From: Streptomyces griseoruber
Lineage (GTDB): Bacteria; Actinomycetota; Actinomycetes; Streptomycetales; Streptomycetaceae
Reading direction: 5' to 3'
Length of the DNA stretch: 64,000 bases
NCBI RefSeq assembly: GCF_001514205.1
Contig: NZ_KQ948774.1
Span: 186,001-250,000, forward strand
Shown: in pieces, positions 1-8,354 of the stretch
How the letters are laid out: every line of letters starts with the position of its first letter
How positions within the stretch are numbered: the stretch's first letter is position 1
Notes under the pieces: model-generated
Seen by the model: the letters and a program-made list of their open reading frames with translations, nothing else
The model's database searches: none
What the model was told of the DNA's origin: nothing
Made by a program: the position numbers and the translations under genes

Positions 1-59
1 GCGCGGTGGCCCTGCTGGTGCTGGAGCGGCTGCGGACCGACCGGACGGGGGAGTTCTGA
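1..59 (+). CDS. ABC transporter permease, C-terminal end (partial)
   Basis: An open frame enters from the left edge and ends at TGA 57-59 with the last residues RLRTDRTGEF. The stop overlaps the ATG of the next gene (TGATG), the usual coupling of an ABC permease to its ATPase. Only 18 residues are visible, so the permease identity is inferred from the downstream ATPase and from the hydrophobic stretch AVALLVL near the end. Confidence 0.55.
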   Translation, partial: AVALLVLERLRTDRTGEF

Positions 60-1078
60 TGCTGCTGGGACTTGAGGCGGCCACCGTGCGGTTCGGCGGG
101 CGGGCGGTGCTCGACGGCGTGGACCTGGAGGTCGGCGAGCACGAGGTGGTGTGTGTGCTGGGGCCGAGCGGGAGCGGCAAGTCGACGCTGCTGCGGGCGG
201 TCGCCGGGCTCCAGCCGCTCGACTCGGGCCGGGTGCTGCTCGACGGGCGCGACCAGACGGGGAGGCCCGCGCACAAGCGGGAGCTGGGGCTGATGTTCCA
301 GGACCATCAGCTGTTCCCGCAGCGGGACGTCGGCGGCAATGTGGCGTTCGGGCTGCGCATGCATGGCGCGTCACGGAAGGAACAGCAGGAACGCGTACGG
401 GAGTTGCTCGACCTGGTCGGTCTCCCGGGGGCCGCCCGCCGGGCGGTCGCCGCGCTCTCCGGCGGCGAACAGCAGCGCGTCGCGCTCGCCCGGGCCCTCG
501 CGCCCCGCCCCCGGCTGCTGATGCTGGACGAGCCGCTGGGCCAGCTGGACCGCTCGCTGCGGGAGCGGCTGGTGGTGGAACTCCGGGAACTCTTCGGCCG
601 TTTGGGCACCACCGTCCTCGCGGTCACCCACGACCAGGGCGAGGCGTTCGGGCTCGCCGACCGGGTGGTGGTGATGCGGGACGGGCGGATCGCCCAGTCC
701 GGTACGCCTCTTGAGGTGTGGCAGCGGCCGGCGGACGCGTTCGTCGCGCGGTTCCTCGGTTTCGAGAACGTCGTGGAGGCGAACGTCACGGGCGAGGTCG
801 CGGTCACGCCCTGGGGCAAGGTGCCGGTGCCGGAGGGCTCCCCGCAGGGCCCGCGCACGCTCCTCGTCCGCCCCGCCGGAGTCCGTCTCGTCCCCGCCGA
901 CGAGGGCCTGCGCTGCACGGTCGCCGCCCGTACCTTCAAGGGCACCCATGTCGCCGTACACCTCCAGCCGGAGGGCGCGCCCCGTCTGGAGGCGGCGTGC
1001 GCGCTGCGGGACGCGCCGGAGGCCGGGGACACGGTCGGAGCGACCTTCGACGTGGCGGAGACGGCGGTGCTGGCCTGA
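59..1078 (+). CDS. ABC transporter ATP-binding protein, iron/thiamine-type
   Basis: ATPase subunit of an importer, 339 aa. Walker A GPSGSGKS lies at residues 35-42, the Q-loop Gln at 81, signature LSGGE at 133-137, Walker B LLMLDE at 153-158 and the switch His at 191 (THDQ). The part after about residue 230 resembles a TOBE-like regulatory domain. Length and architecture match the FbpC/ThiQ/PotA class; the phrase LGFENVV at the TOBE junction is seen in iron and thiamine ATPases. The start ATG overlaps the stop of the preceding permease, so the two are translationally coupled. The substrate cannot be told from this gene; Fe3+ or thiamine are the best guesses because a single long permease usually precedes such ATPases. 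Confidence 0.85.
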   Translation: MLLGLEAATVRFGGRAVLDGVDLEVGEHEVVCVLGPSGSGKSTLLRAVAGLQPLDSGRVLLDGRDQTGRPAHKRELGLMFQDHQLFPQRDVGGNVAFGLRMHGASRKEQQERVRELLDLVGLPGAARRAVAALSGGEQQRVALARALAPRPRLLMLDEPLGQLDRSLRERLVVELRELFGRLGTTVLAVTHDQGEAFGLADRVVVMRDGRIAQSGTPLEVWQRPADAFVARFLGFENVVEANVTGEVAVTPWGKVPVPEGSPQGPRTLLVRPAGVRLVPADEGLRCTVAARTFKGTHVAVHLQPEGAPRLEAACALRDAPEAGDTVGATFDVAETAVLA

Positions 1079-1120
1079 GAGGCCGGGCCGTTGGCCGGGT
1101 GCCCATCGGCCACCCGCCGG

Positions 1121-1152
1121 GTGTCCACCGGATGAGGTGTCCACCGGATGAG
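1121..1152. repeat. Exact tandem repeat, 2 x 16 bp
   Basis: GTGTCCACCGGATGAG occurs twice back to back (1121-1136, 1137-1152) in the space between two convergent genes. It looks like a local slippage duplication; no function is apparent. Confidence 0.9.
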
Positions 1153-1160
1153 AAGGCGGC

Positions 1161-1189
1161 GGCCCGCCTTCCGGGTGGAAGGGCGGGCC
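1161..1189. terminator. Bidirectional hairpin terminator
   Basis: A 12-bp arm GGCCCGCCTTCC pairs with GGAAGGGCGGGCC (one bulged base) around a GGGT loop. It sits between the 3' ends of the converging ATPase gene and the surface-protein gene, so it can serve both. No U-tract follows, as is common in high-GC actinomycetes. Confidence 0.7.
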
Positions 1190-1209
1190 ACAGGGGTGGT
1201 GTCGGGGCG

Positions 1210-1917
1210 TCAGCGGTTGCTGGAGCCGCGGCGGCGCATGCCGAAGAAGACCGCGCCGCCGCCGATGACGACGAACAGGGCGGCGATGCCGGCGATCAGG
1301 CCGGTGTTGGAGGCACCGGTCTCGGCGAGGTTGGACTCCTGGGCCGCGGGCGAGGGGGCGTTGTTCGCGGAGGGCACGGTGCTGTCGTCCGACGAGTCCG
1401 AGGGGCTCGGGGCGGCCGTGTCGGCCGGGGTGGACGGGGTGCTCGACGGCGCCTGGGACTCCGACTCGGAGGCGCTCGGGGACGGCGAGGTGGTGTCGTC
1501 GTCCGTCTTGCAGGCCTCGGCCGGGGTGGTCAGGTTGCCCGCGATGTCCTCGTCGACGAGGACCTTCTCCTTCTTGGTGGCCTTGATGTGGATCCGGTAC
1601 ACCGCGTTGGGCGCCCAGTCCTCGGCGAAGGTGATGACGGCGCCCTTCTTGGAGCCCTCGACCGTCTGCTCGCCGACCTGGCGGAGGTCGGCGCCGTTGT
1701 TCTCCAGGAAGACGGTGACGAGGGCGGGCACGCCCGAGGCGTCCTTGTCGGTGACGGTGATGACGCCCTTCGTGCCGTCACAGCCGGCAGCGGCGGAGAA
1801 GTCACCTATCTCGCAGGCCAGGGCACTGCCGGCGGCGCTGAGCGCGAGGGCGGCGGAGGCGGCGGTGACACCGAGGAAACGCACCGAACGGGCGGCGTTA
1901 CGGTGAGAAAGGGACAC
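1210..1917 (-). CDS. Secreted LAETG cell-wall-anchored protein (predicted sortase substrate)
   Basis: 235 aa. A Sec signal peptide (hydrophobic FLGVTAASAALALSAAGSALA) is followed by a small domain with Cys residues and the segment GVITVTDKDASGVPALVTVFL, an Ig-like beta pattern. A long Ser/Pro/Asp-rich spacer follows, then LAETG at about 197-201, a hydrophobic helix and the basic tail RRRGSSNR. This is the arrangement of class E sortase substrates of Streptomyces (LAxTG). I chose the GTG at 1917: AAGGA stands five bases upstream, the signal peptide then begins normally, and the promoter at 2014-2041 would place the further upstream ATG (2010) outside or at the very end of the transcript. Function on the cell surface unknown; no sortase E gene is adjacent. 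Confidence 0.8.
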   Translation of the reverse strand: MSLSHRNAARSVRFLGVTAASAALALSAAGSALACEIGDFSAAAGCDGTKGVITVTDKDASGVPALVTVFLENNGADLRQVGEQTVEGSKKGAVITFAEDWAPNAVYRIHIKATKKEKVLVDEDIAGNLTTPAEACKTDDDTTSPSPSASESESQAPSSTPSTPADTAAPSPSDSSDDSTVPSANNAPSPAAQESNLAETGASNTGLIAGIAALFVVIGGGAVFFGMRRRGSSNR

Positions 1918-2013
1918 GTTTGTCCTTAGGGGAAGCGCAGCTGCGGGGGGTGGAGGGGGAGATGGCGCCCCCGGTGATGCCGAGTGCGTCACCATCCCCA
2001 GCAGACACACAGA

Positions 2014-2041
2014 TCTATAAGCGTTCCATAAGAAGTGTCAA
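2014..2041 (-). promoter_or_regulatory. HrdB-type promoter of the LAETG surface-protein gene
   Basis: Read on the minus strand: -35 TTGACA (2041-2036), 16-bp spacer, -10 TATAGA (2019-2014). This is close to the vegetative consensus, unusually good for Streptomyces. The expected start near 2007 gives a leader of about 90 nt to the GTG at 1917. Confidence 0.8.
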
Positions 2042-2079
2042 TGCGGGGAGGGCTCCCAGCGGTTGGCTTTGCCCGCTTA

Positions 2080-3207
2080 TTAACCTGCGAGACGTTTCAA
2101 GGCCGCCGGAGCCTCCTCGATCCGGTCAACGAGGGCGATACGGGACTCCATCGACCGCTCCCGGGCGAGTGAACACAACAACGGCCAGGCCGGCAGCCGT
2201 TCGGTCCAGTGCTCCCGGTCCACCAGCACCATCGGCGTCGGCTCGCCGCGCGACTCGTAGTAGTTGGGCGTCGCGTTGTCGAAGATCTCCTGTACGGTCC
2301 CGGCGGCGCCCGGCAGGAAGACCACACCGGCGTTGCAGCGGGCCAGCAGGCCGTCCTCGCGGGTGGCGTTGGAGAAGTACTTGGCGAGGTGCGCGGCGAA
2401 CGGGTTCGGCGGCTCATGGCCGTAGAACCAGGTCGGTATGCCCACCGAGGGGCCGCCGCCGGGCCAGGTGGCGCGCACCTCGAAGGCGGCCCGGGCCCAG
2501 TCGGTGACCGAGGGCGTGAACCTCGGCGCCTTGGCGAGCAGCCGCAGGGCGTCGGTGAGCATCGCGCCGTCGAACGGGGCGGCGTAGGCGCCGAGGTTCG
2601 CCGCCTCCATCGCGCCGGGGCCGCCGCCGGTGGCCACCATGAGCCCTTCGCGGGCGAGTTCACGGCCGAGGCGGGCCGCACCGGCGTACGCCTCCGTGCC
2701 GCGCGCCATCGCGTGTCCGCCCATCACGCCCACCACCCGGGCGCCGACGAGGAGTTCGTCGAGGGCGTCGGAGACCGCGTCGTCGTGGAGCGAGCGGAGC
2801 ATCGAGCCGAAGATGTCGCCGTCGGACTTGGTCTGCTGGAACCAGGCGTAGGTACGGGCGTCGGGGGTCGCCTCGTACCCCTCGTCGAGGGAGGCGAACA
2901 GCTCGTCGGGGGTGTAGACGAAGCCGCGGTACGGGTCGAAGGACAGGCCCGGCACAGGAGGGAAGACCAGGGCGCCCGAGGCACGGGCCTTGGCCGCCGC
3001 GTCCGGGGTCATCGGGCAGCCCAGGAACAGGGCGGCCGAGGTGTCGAGCGCGAGCAGGACGTCCGTACGGTCCGTCAGGTCGACGGACTGGAAACGGAAG
3101 TGGGAGAGGGTGCCGAAGTCGCGGACCACCTCGTCGAATTCGGCGAGGGACTCGATCTCACGATCGTGGGAACCGTCGAACGGCTGGGCGGGTGTCGTCG
3201 GATGCAC
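2080..3207 (-). CDS. LOG-family (lysine-decarboxylase-like Rossmann) protein
   Basis: 375 aa. The C-terminal half carries the LOG nucleotide-binding signatures: GGGPGAMEAAN at 194-204 and PGAAGTVQE at 299-307, a variant of the usual PGGxGTxxE. Characterised LOG proteins hydrolyse nucleoside 5'-monophosphates, releasing a base from ribose 5-phosphate. The N-terminal 150 residues are an extra domain with FLGCPMT that may be a second degenerate copy of the fold. The GTG start lies six bases after TAGCAT, which looks like a -10 box, so the message may be leaderless. The Gly to Ala change in PGGxGT may weaken or alter phosphate binding. The substrate is unknown; the protein is a single gene next to a VOC gene. 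Confidence 0.8.
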   Translation of the reverse strand: MHPTTPAQPFDGSHDREIESLAEFDEVVRDFGTLSHFRFQSVDLTDRTDVLLALDTSAALFLGCPMTPDAAAKARASGALVFPPVPGLSFDPYRGFVYTPDELFASLDEGYEATPDARTYAWFQQTKSDGDIFGSMLRSLHDDAVSDALDELLVGARVVGVMGGHAMARGTEAYAGAARLGRELAREGLMVATGGGPGAMEAANLGAYAAPFDGAMLTDALRLLAKAPRFTPSVTDWARAAFEVRATWPGGGPSVGIPTWFYGHEPPNPFAAHLAKYFSNATREDGLLARCNAGVVFLPGAAGTVQEIFDNATPNYYESRGEPTPMVLVDREHWTERLPAWPLLCSLARERSMESRIALVDRIEEAPAALKRLAG

Positions 3208-3213
3208 CCGCCC

Positions 3214-3219
3214 ATGCTA
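3214..3219 (-). promoter_or_regulatory. Putative -10 box for a leaderless LOG-family transcript
   Basis: Minus-strand TAGCAT with six bases between it and the GTG start at 3207. That spacing puts the transcription start at or next to the start codon. No convincing -35 is visible. Confidence 0.4.
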
Positions 3220-3242
3220 GGCACTGCCGTGCGGCCGCGGGC

Positions 3243-3662
3243 TCAGCCCTCGACGGCCGCCGGGTCCATCCAGACGATCTCCCAGGTGTGCCCGTCGAGG
3301 TCGTCGAAGGAACGGCCGTACATGAAGCCCATGTCCTGCGTCTGGCCGCTGGGGGTGGCGCCGAGGGCGAGCGCGCGGTCGACCAGCTCGTCGACCTTCT
3401 CGCGGCTCTCGGAGCTCAGCGCGACGAGGACTTCGCTGGTCTTCGTGGCGTCCGCGATCTCCTTCTTGGTGAAGGTCGCGTAGAACGGCTTGGTGAGCAG
3501 CATCGCGACGATCGTGTCGCTGATGACCACCGAGGCCGCGTTGTCGTCGCTGAACTGGGGGTTGAGCGAGTAGCCCAGCTCGGTGAAGAACTTCTTCGAG
3601 GCGTCGAGGTCGGTCACGGGCAGGTTGACGAAGATCATCTGCTGGTGGGCGGGGGCGGTCAT
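3243..3662 (-). CDS. VOC/glyoxalase-fold protein
   Basis: 139 aa single-module vicinal-oxygen-chelate protein. It opens with IFVNLPVTDLDASKKFFTEL, typical of the first beta-alpha-beta unit, and ends with DLDGHTWEIVWMD, the usual last strand with its Glu ligand. MYGRSFDDLDGH is characteristic of the PhnB/YaeR-like lactoylglutathione lyase relatives. Such proteins are metal-binding dimers acting on small molecules; many confer resistance or isomerise metabolites, and the substrate cannot be assigned. GGGAG is placed well before the ATG. The region up to the next gene (3663-3804) shows no gene and no clear signal. Confidence 0.85.
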   Translation of the reverse strand: MTAPAHQQMIFVNLPVTDLDASKKFFTELGYSLNPQFSDDNAASVVISDTIVAMLLTKPFYATFTKKEIADATKTSEVLVALSSESREKVDELVDRALALGATPSGQTQDMGFMYGRSFDDLDGHTWEIVWMDPAAVEG

Positions 3663-3804
3663 CGGTCTCTCCCATCGAGGGGTGGGTGCGGTGTGCGCGG
3701 TGTGCGCGTCCCGTTGCGTGCTGTTCGGTGGGGTAGACCGGGGGGTCGCGCGGAACTCATCGCCGTGGCGCGATGTTTTTTCGTACGAGGGAGGTACGGC
3801 GTGC

Positions 3805-5070
3805 TCAGTGGGCCAGGGGGAGGGAGGCCAGCTCCGCCACCATCAGGGTCAGGGGGACGAAGAGGCTCAGGAGCGCGCCGGTGCGCAGGGCGGCGGCGAT
3901 GCGCAGGGTCTTGCTGGGGGCGCCGAGACGGAGCAGGGCGGCCGTGGTGTCGGCGCGGGCCTGCCTCGCCTCGACGGCGGTCGTCAGGAGCGTGGCGACC
4001 GTGCAGCACGCCACGACCGCGGCGCCGAGGGTGGTGAGGGGGCCGGAGGAGGGGTCGGCGGGGTCGTACAGGGCGGCCACCGCGTACGCGCCCGAGGCCA
4101 CCGCGCAGACCACGCCCAGGGGGCGGCCGATGCGGGCGGCCTCCTGCATCAGGCCACGGCCCGCGAGGAGGCGGAGGGCGCCGGGGCGGGCGGTCTGGAG
4201 GAGGCGGCCGCAGAGGTGGGTGAGGCCGGGGCCGGCGAGGGCCAGGCCGATCGCCGTGAGGGTCCAGCCGAGGAGGACCGCGGTGGGGGCGGTGGGGAGG
4301 CCGGTGGGGAGGGGGAGGGCGGCGGCGGTGGAGGTACGGCTGGCGTAGCCCTCCACGGCGAGGCCGGTGGCCAGGAGGGCGGCGCCCCAGGGGAGGGCGG
4401 TGGGGTCGGGCAGGTGGTCGGGGGGTTCTTCGGTGCCGTCGGTGGGGGCCGGGGGGTGGGGCGCGCTGTCCTGCGCCGCCCCGGGGGTACGGCTGCCCGC
4501 AGGCTGACGGGAGGGGCGAGCGGCGAGGAATCCGGCGGCCGAGCGGGCTGCCACGAGGGTGTCTCTGGGGCAGAGGCTCACGGCCACCGCGACGGAGGCC
4601 GTGGCCGGGACCAGGGAGAGCAGGGTGAGCGCCGCCGGCAGCGGCAGGGGGTGGTCCGCGGCCAGGAAGTCGGTCGCCGCTCCGTCGAAGGGCATGCCGG
4701 TGAGGTCGCCGCGCAGGTGGAGGAAGAGAAGGAGGGCCAGCATCGAGCCGAGCAGGGTCGACAGGGCCGTCGTGGTCGCCGAGACGGCCATCAGACGGGC
4801 CGGGCCCAGGCCGATGGCCGCCAGACCGGGGCGGGGGCGGGTGCCGGGGTCGGTGCGGGCGACCGCGAGGGCGAGGTGGACGGTGGTGGCCAGGGGGACC
4901 GTGCACCAGGCGAGGCGGAGCAGGGAGCCCGCGGAGGCCTCGGGGTGGGCCAGGGCGTGGCCGAGGGTGGACAGCAGGAGGAAGCCGGTGGCCGCCGAGG
5001 CCGCCGCGACCAGGAGGCGGCGCGCCTGTACGGCGGGATGCGCGCTGCGGGTCAGACGGAGAGCGAGCAC
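3805..5070 (-). CDS. FtsX-type ABC permease
   Basis: 421 aa integral membrane protein with about eight to ten hydrophobic segments. It has long Pro/Thr-rich linkers and the repeated helix pairs of the FtsX/MacB permease family (for example LLGAAVVACCTVATLLTTAVEARQ-like segments near 330-350). It follows its ATPase in the operon and overlaps it by 19 bp, so the two form one transporter. Such pairs export lipoproteins, peptides or lipids, or act as mechanotransmitters; the cargo is unknown. The start MLALRLTRSAHP is inside the end of the ATPase frame. Confidence 0.75.
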   Translation of the reverse strand: MLALRLTRSAHPAVQARRLLVAAASAATGFLLLSTLGHALAHPEASAGSLLRLAWCTVPLATTVHLALAVARTDPGTRPRPGLAAIGLGPARLMAVSATTTALSTLLGSMLALLLFLHLRGDLTGMPFDGAATDFLAADHPLPLPAALTLLSLVPATASVAVAVSLCPRDTLVAARSAAGFLAARPSRQPAGSRTPGAAQDSAPHPPAPTDGTEEPPDHLPDPTALPWGAALLATGLAVEGYASRTSTAAALPLPTGLPTAPTAVLLGWTLTAIGLALAGPGLTHLCGRLLQTARPGALRLLAGRGLMQEAARIGRPLGVVCAVASGAYAVAALYDPADPSSGPLTTLGAAVVACCTVATLLTTAVEARQARADTTAALLRLGAPSKTLRIAAALRTGALLSLFVPLTLMVAELASLPLAH

Positions 5071-6110
5071 GCGGCCCCCCGTCCTTCCGCCTCACCCCGG
5101 CCGTCCGACGCCCCAGGCCCATCCGCCGGACGTTCCGGTTCATCCGGGCCGTTCTGTTCGCCGCGCCCATGTGCCGGACGTTGCGGTTCATCCGGGCCGG
5201 TCGGTGTCGACCTGCGGCCGTCCGGCTCCGTCCCGGGTTCCGGCTCACCGGCACCCGCTGCCTCGCCCCGGCTCACGGGCTCGCCCCGGCCTTCCCGCTC
5301 TGCCCGGCCCGCCCCCTCCGCCTGGTCCGTCCGGGCTGCCCGGTCGTCCCGAATCCTCCGGCCCCCCGTCGTTCGCCGGGGCTCGGGGCCTGCGTGTGCG
5401 GGGGTGTCCGGGGGCGGGGGGAGGTGGAGGGTGGTGACCTGGCGGCCGTCCAGGAGGGTTACGCGGCGGTCGGCCAGGGCGGCGGTCTCCGGGTCGTGGG
5501 TGGCGAGGACGACCGTGATGCCGTGGGAGCGGGCCGCGGTGGTGAGGGTGCGCAGGACGTGGGCGCGGTCGGAGCGGTGGAGCGGGGCCGTCGGTTCGTC
5601 CGCGAAGAGGATGGAGGGGGCGGGGGCGAGCGCGCGGGTGATGCAGACGCGCTGGCGTTCCGCCTGGGTCAGCTCGTGCGGCCGGCTGCGGGACTTGTCG
5701 CCGACGTCGAGGCGCTCCAGCCACTCCAGCGCGGCGGCCTTGGCGCGGCGGCGGCTGGTGCCGCGCAGCATCAGGGGGAGGGCCGCGTTCTCCCAGACGT
5801 TCAGTTCGGGGACGAGCACCGGGGCCGGGTCGATCCAGCCGAAGCGGTCGCGGCGCAGTCGTTCGCGGGCCATCGGGCCCATGGTGTGCACGGGGACGCT
5901 GTTGAACCAGACCTCGCCCCGCTGGGCGGGCACCAGGCCGGACAGGCAGTGCAGCAGGGTCGTCTTGCCGCTGCCGCGCGGCCCGCTGACGGCGAGGATC
6001 TCGCCCTCCCGGACGCCCAGCGAGACTCCGCCGAGTGCCGGTGATCCGTCGCGGTGCGTGAAGTGCAGCGAGCGTGCCCAGAGCACGTCGTTGTCCGGCG
6101 GGGCCTCCAT
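5052..6110 (-). CDS. ABC ATPase (LolD/MacB-like) with long charged tail
   Basis: 352 aa. Walker A GPRGSGKT at 43-50, a signature-like ELTQAERQR in place of LSGGQ, Walker B SILFADEP, and the switch His in LATHDPE are visible. The family pairs with FtsX-type permeases, and the next gene is one. After about residue 235 the protein continues as a Pro/Glu/Arg-rich tail of over 100 residues, most unlike the ATPase core and probably disordered. The signature motif has lost its Ser-Gly-Gly, which may slow ATP hydrolysis. I took ATG 6110, with GAGG upstream; an in-frame extension to 6293 has no ribosome site and low-complexity coding. Confidence in the start is moderate. Confidence 0.75.
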   Translation of the reverse strand: MEAPPDNDVLWARSLHFTHRDGSPALGGVSLGVREGEILAVSGPRGSGKTTLLHCLSGLVPAQRGEVWFNSVPVHTMGPMARERLRRDRFGWIDPAPVLVPELNVWENAALPLMLRGTSRRRAKAAALEWLERLDVGDKSRSRPHELTQAERQRVCITRALAPAPSILFADEPTAPLHRSDRAHVLRTLTTAARSHGITVVLATHDPETAALADRRVTLLDGRQVTTLHLPPPPDTPAHAGPEPRRTTGGRRIRDDRAARTDQAEGAGRAEREGRGEPVSRGEAAGAGEPEPGTEPDGRRSTPTGPDEPQRPAHGRGEQNGPDEPERPADGPGASDGRGEAEGRGAACSLSV

Positions 6111-6235
6111 GGGCGTACACCTCGGTTCGTTCAGATCCCTGAGTTCCCTGCGCATCCCCCGTCCGGGGGAACGAAGGCAGGGCCGATCGGTCACGAGCAC
6201 GCTAAGGAGGTCGCGGCGGGCTTGGGGACAGCACA

Positions 6236-6282
6236 CGGCCCCGGTGCGCCGTTTCTCACTCGCACGGCGGACACCGGGGCCG
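6236..6282. terminator. Hairpin terminator after the aminotransferase gene
   Basis: An 11-bp stem (CGGCCCCGGTG pairing with CACCGGGGCCG) with an additional GCCG/CGGC pair inside. It stands 24 bp downstream of the stop codon of the minus-strand aminotransferase. The rest of 6111-6305 shows no gene. Confidence 0.65.
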
Positions 6283-6305
6283 GTGTTGATCACAGGGTCA
6301 GTTGA

Positions 6306-7688
6306 TCACAGCTTCGTCCAGGCCTCCGTCAGCGTGGCGCGCAGGATCTGCTCGATCTCGTCGAAGGTCTCCTGGTTGGAGATCAGCGGCGGGGCGAGCT
6401 GGACGACCGGGTCGCCGCGGTCGTCGGCACGGCAGTACAGACCGTTCTCGAAGAGGGCCTTGGAGAGGAAGCCGTACAGGACGCGCTCGGTCTCGGCCTC
6501 GTCGAAGGACTCCTTGGTCGCCTTGTCCTTGACCAGCTCGATGCCGTAGAAGAAGCCGTTGCCGCGGACGTCGCCGACGATCGGCAGGTCGTGCAGCTTC
6601 TCCAGGGTGGCGCGGAACGCGGACTCGTTGTCGAGGACGTGCTGGTTCAGCCCCTCGCGCTCGAACAGGTCGAGGTTGGCGAGGCCGACCGCCGCCGACA
6701 CCGGGTGGCCGCCGAAGGTGTAGCCGTGCAGGAACGTGTTGTCACCCTTGTAGAACGGCTCGGCGAGCCGGTCGGAGATGATGCACGCGCCGATGGGGGA
6801 GTACCCGGAGGTCATGCCCTTGGCGCAGGTGATCATGTCCGGTACGTAGCCGAACTTGTCGCAGGCGAACATCGTGCCCAGTCGGCCGAAGGCGCAGATG
6901 ACCTCGTCGGAGACGAGCAGGACGTCGTGGCGGTCGCAGATCTCGCGGACCCGCTGGAAGTAGCCCGGCGGGGGCGGGAAGCAGCCGCCCGCGTTCTGGA
7001 CCGGCTCCAGGAAGACCGCGGCGACGGTGTCCGGGCCCTCGAAGAGGATCTGCTGCTCGATCTGGTCGGCGGCCCAGCGGCCGAAGGCCTCGGGGTCGTC
7101 ACCGAAGATCGGGGCGCGGTAGATGTTGGTGTTAGGAACCTTGTGGGCGCCGGGCACGAGCGGCTCGAAGGGCGCCTTGAGGGCCGGCAGGCCGGTGATG
7201 GACAGGGCGCCCTGCGGGGTGCCGTGATAGGCGACCGCGCGGGAGATGACCTTGTGCTTGGTCGGCTTGCCCGTGAGCTTGAAGTACTGCTTGGCCAGCT
7301 TCCACGCGGTCTCGACGGCCTCGCCGCCGCCCGTGGTGAAGAAGACCTTGTTCAGGTCGCCCGGCGCGTGGTCGGCGAGGCGCTCCGCCAGCTCGACGGC
7401 CTTGGGGTGGGCGTAGGACCACACCGGGAAGAACGCGAGCTCCTGCGCCTGCTTGAAGGCGGTCTCCGCCAGCTCCGTGCGGCCGTGGCCGGCCTGGACC
7501 ACGAACAGGCCGGCGAGACCGTCCAGGTAGCGCTTGCCCTTGTCGTCGTAGATGTGGGTGCCCTCGCCCCGGACGATCGTCGGGACGGGCGAGTGCTCGT
7601 ACGAGGACATGCGGGTGAAGTGCATCCACAGGTGGTCGTACGCGGTGCGGCTGAGGTCCTTCTCGGTCACGGTTATCGGGTTCCCCAC
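6306..7688 (-). CDS. Class III aminotransferase, putrescine/polyamine:pyruvate type
   Basis: 460 aa PLP enzyme. GGGEAVETAWKLAKQ near 120-134 binds the phosphate, VSDEVICAFGRLG holds the Asp that pairs with the pyridine nitrogen (D261), and K290 in CAKGMTSGYSP is the Schiff-base lysine. The sequence type (RMSSY, FPVWSYAHPKA, AYHGTPQGALS) is that of omega-amino acid and polyamine aminotransferases such as SpuC, which move the primary amine of putrescine or its glutamylated form to pyruvate. Context supports this: an Lrp regulator overlaps its start and an aminobutyraldehyde-type dehydrogenase and polyamine-binding lipoprotein are divergently encoded. The start is GTG 7688, 16 bp inside the end of the regulator gene; a second GTG six codons on, with GGGGAA before it, is an alternative. 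Confidence 0.85.
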   Translation of the reverse strand: MGNPITVTEKDLSRTAYDHLWMHFTRMSSYEHSPVPTIVRGEGTHIYDDKGKRYLDGLAGLFVVQAGHGRTELAETAFKQAQELAFFPVWSYAHPKAVELAERLADHAPGDLNKVFFTTGGGEAVETAWKLAKQYFKLTGKPTKHKVISRAVAYHGTPQGALSITGLPALKAPFEPLVPGAHKVPNTNIYRAPIFGDDPEAFGRWAADQIEQQILFEGPDTVAAVFLEPVQNAGGCFPPPPGYFQRVREICDRHDVLLVSDEVICAFGRLGTMFACDKFGYVPDMITCAKGMTSGYSPIGACIISDRLAEPFYKGDNTFLHGYTFGGHPVSAAVGLANLDLFEREGLNQHVLDNESAFRATLEKLHDLPIVGDVRGNGFFYGIELVKDKATKESFDEAETERVLYGFLSKALFENGLYCRADDRGDPVVQLAPPLISNQETFDEIEQILRATLTEAWTKL

Positions 7689-8188
7689 ATGTAGGTCTGC
7701 TTCTTCAGCTTCAGGTAGACGAAGCTCTCGGTGGAGCGCACGCCGGGCAGGGCACGGATGCGTTTGTTGATGACGTCCAGCAGGTGGTCGTCGTCCTCGC
7801 AGACGATCTCGGCGAGGATGTCGAACGAGCCCGCGGTCATCACCACGTACTCGACCTCGGGCATGTCGGTGAGCGCCTCGGCTATGGACTCCACGTCGCC
7901 CTCGACGTTGATCCCGACCATCGCCTGCCGGCGGAAGCCCACGGTGAGCGGGTCCGTGACGGCGACGATCTGCATCACGCCCTGGTCGAGCAGCTTCTGC
8001 ACGCGCTGGCGCACGGCCGCCTCGGACAGGCCGACGGCCTTGCCGATCGCGGCGTACGGCCGGCGGCCGTCCTCCTGGAGCTGTTCGATGATGGCGAGGC
8101 TGACGGCATCCAGGTGAGGGGTGCCGTTCCTGGACTCGCGGGAGTCCCTGTGCTCTGCGCTTCGACTGGCCACGGCCTCACTGTGCAC
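7673..8188 (-). CDS. Lrp/AsnC-family transcriptional regulator of polyamine genes
   Basis: 171 aa. An N-terminal winged helix-turn-helix (DAVSLAIIEQLQEDGRRPY, then GLSEAAVRQRVQKLLD) is followed by the RAM ligand-binding fold (VVMTAGSFDILAEIVCEDDDHLLDVI). Lrp proteins bind amino acids or amines and form octamers on DNA. The gene is transcribed with the aminotransferase, which it overlaps, and faces the dehydrogenase/binding-protein pair across a 166-bp divergent region holding a 15-bp palindrome. It therefore probably controls both directions. I prefer GTG 8188 (MHSEAVASRSAEHRD); an ATG nine codons upstream (8215) is possible. Confidence 0.85.
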   Translation of the reverse strand: MHSEAVASRSAEHRDSRESRNGTPHLDAVSLAIIEQLQEDGRRPYAAIGKAVGLSEAAVRQRVQKLLDQGVMQIVAVTDPLTVGFRRQAMVGINVEGDVESIAEALTDMPEVEYVVMTAGSFDILAEIVCEDDDHLLDVINKRIRALPGVRSTESFVYLKLKKQTYMWGTR

Positions 8189-8248
8189 GACGTCTCGACA
8201 GTTCCGCAAGGCCATGGCGATGAAATTCGTTGTTTACGCTACTGAGAT

Positions 8249-8263
8249 CTGCGGATTCCGCAG
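8249..8263. promoter_or_regulatory. Palindromic operator candidate for the Lrp regulator
   Basis: CTGCGGATTCCGCAG is a perfect inverted repeat around one central base. It lies in the divergent region between the Lrp gene and the aldehyde dehydrogenase gene. A half site TTCCGCA recurs at about 8202-8208 next to the Lrp start, as expected for multimeric Lrp binding. Confidence 0.55.
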
Positions 8264-8354
8264 TCATCGCGCGATCGGGGGTGTTGAAAACGTGGGCGCG
8301 CGGATTACTGTGGGTGTCTCAGCCAATGGACACCCGAAACTGGAGGGCCGGTCA

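Noticed and set aside
307..1191. 294-aa minus-strand frame opposite the first ABC ATPase
   Set aside because: Arg/Ser-rich shadow of a gene with complete Walker motifs on the plus strand; no ribosome site or domain.
1918..2010. Longer start of the LAETG surface protein
   Set aside because: The added residues are Pro-rich and precede the signal peptide; the predicted transcript starts near 2007, and AAGGA is placed for GTG 1917.
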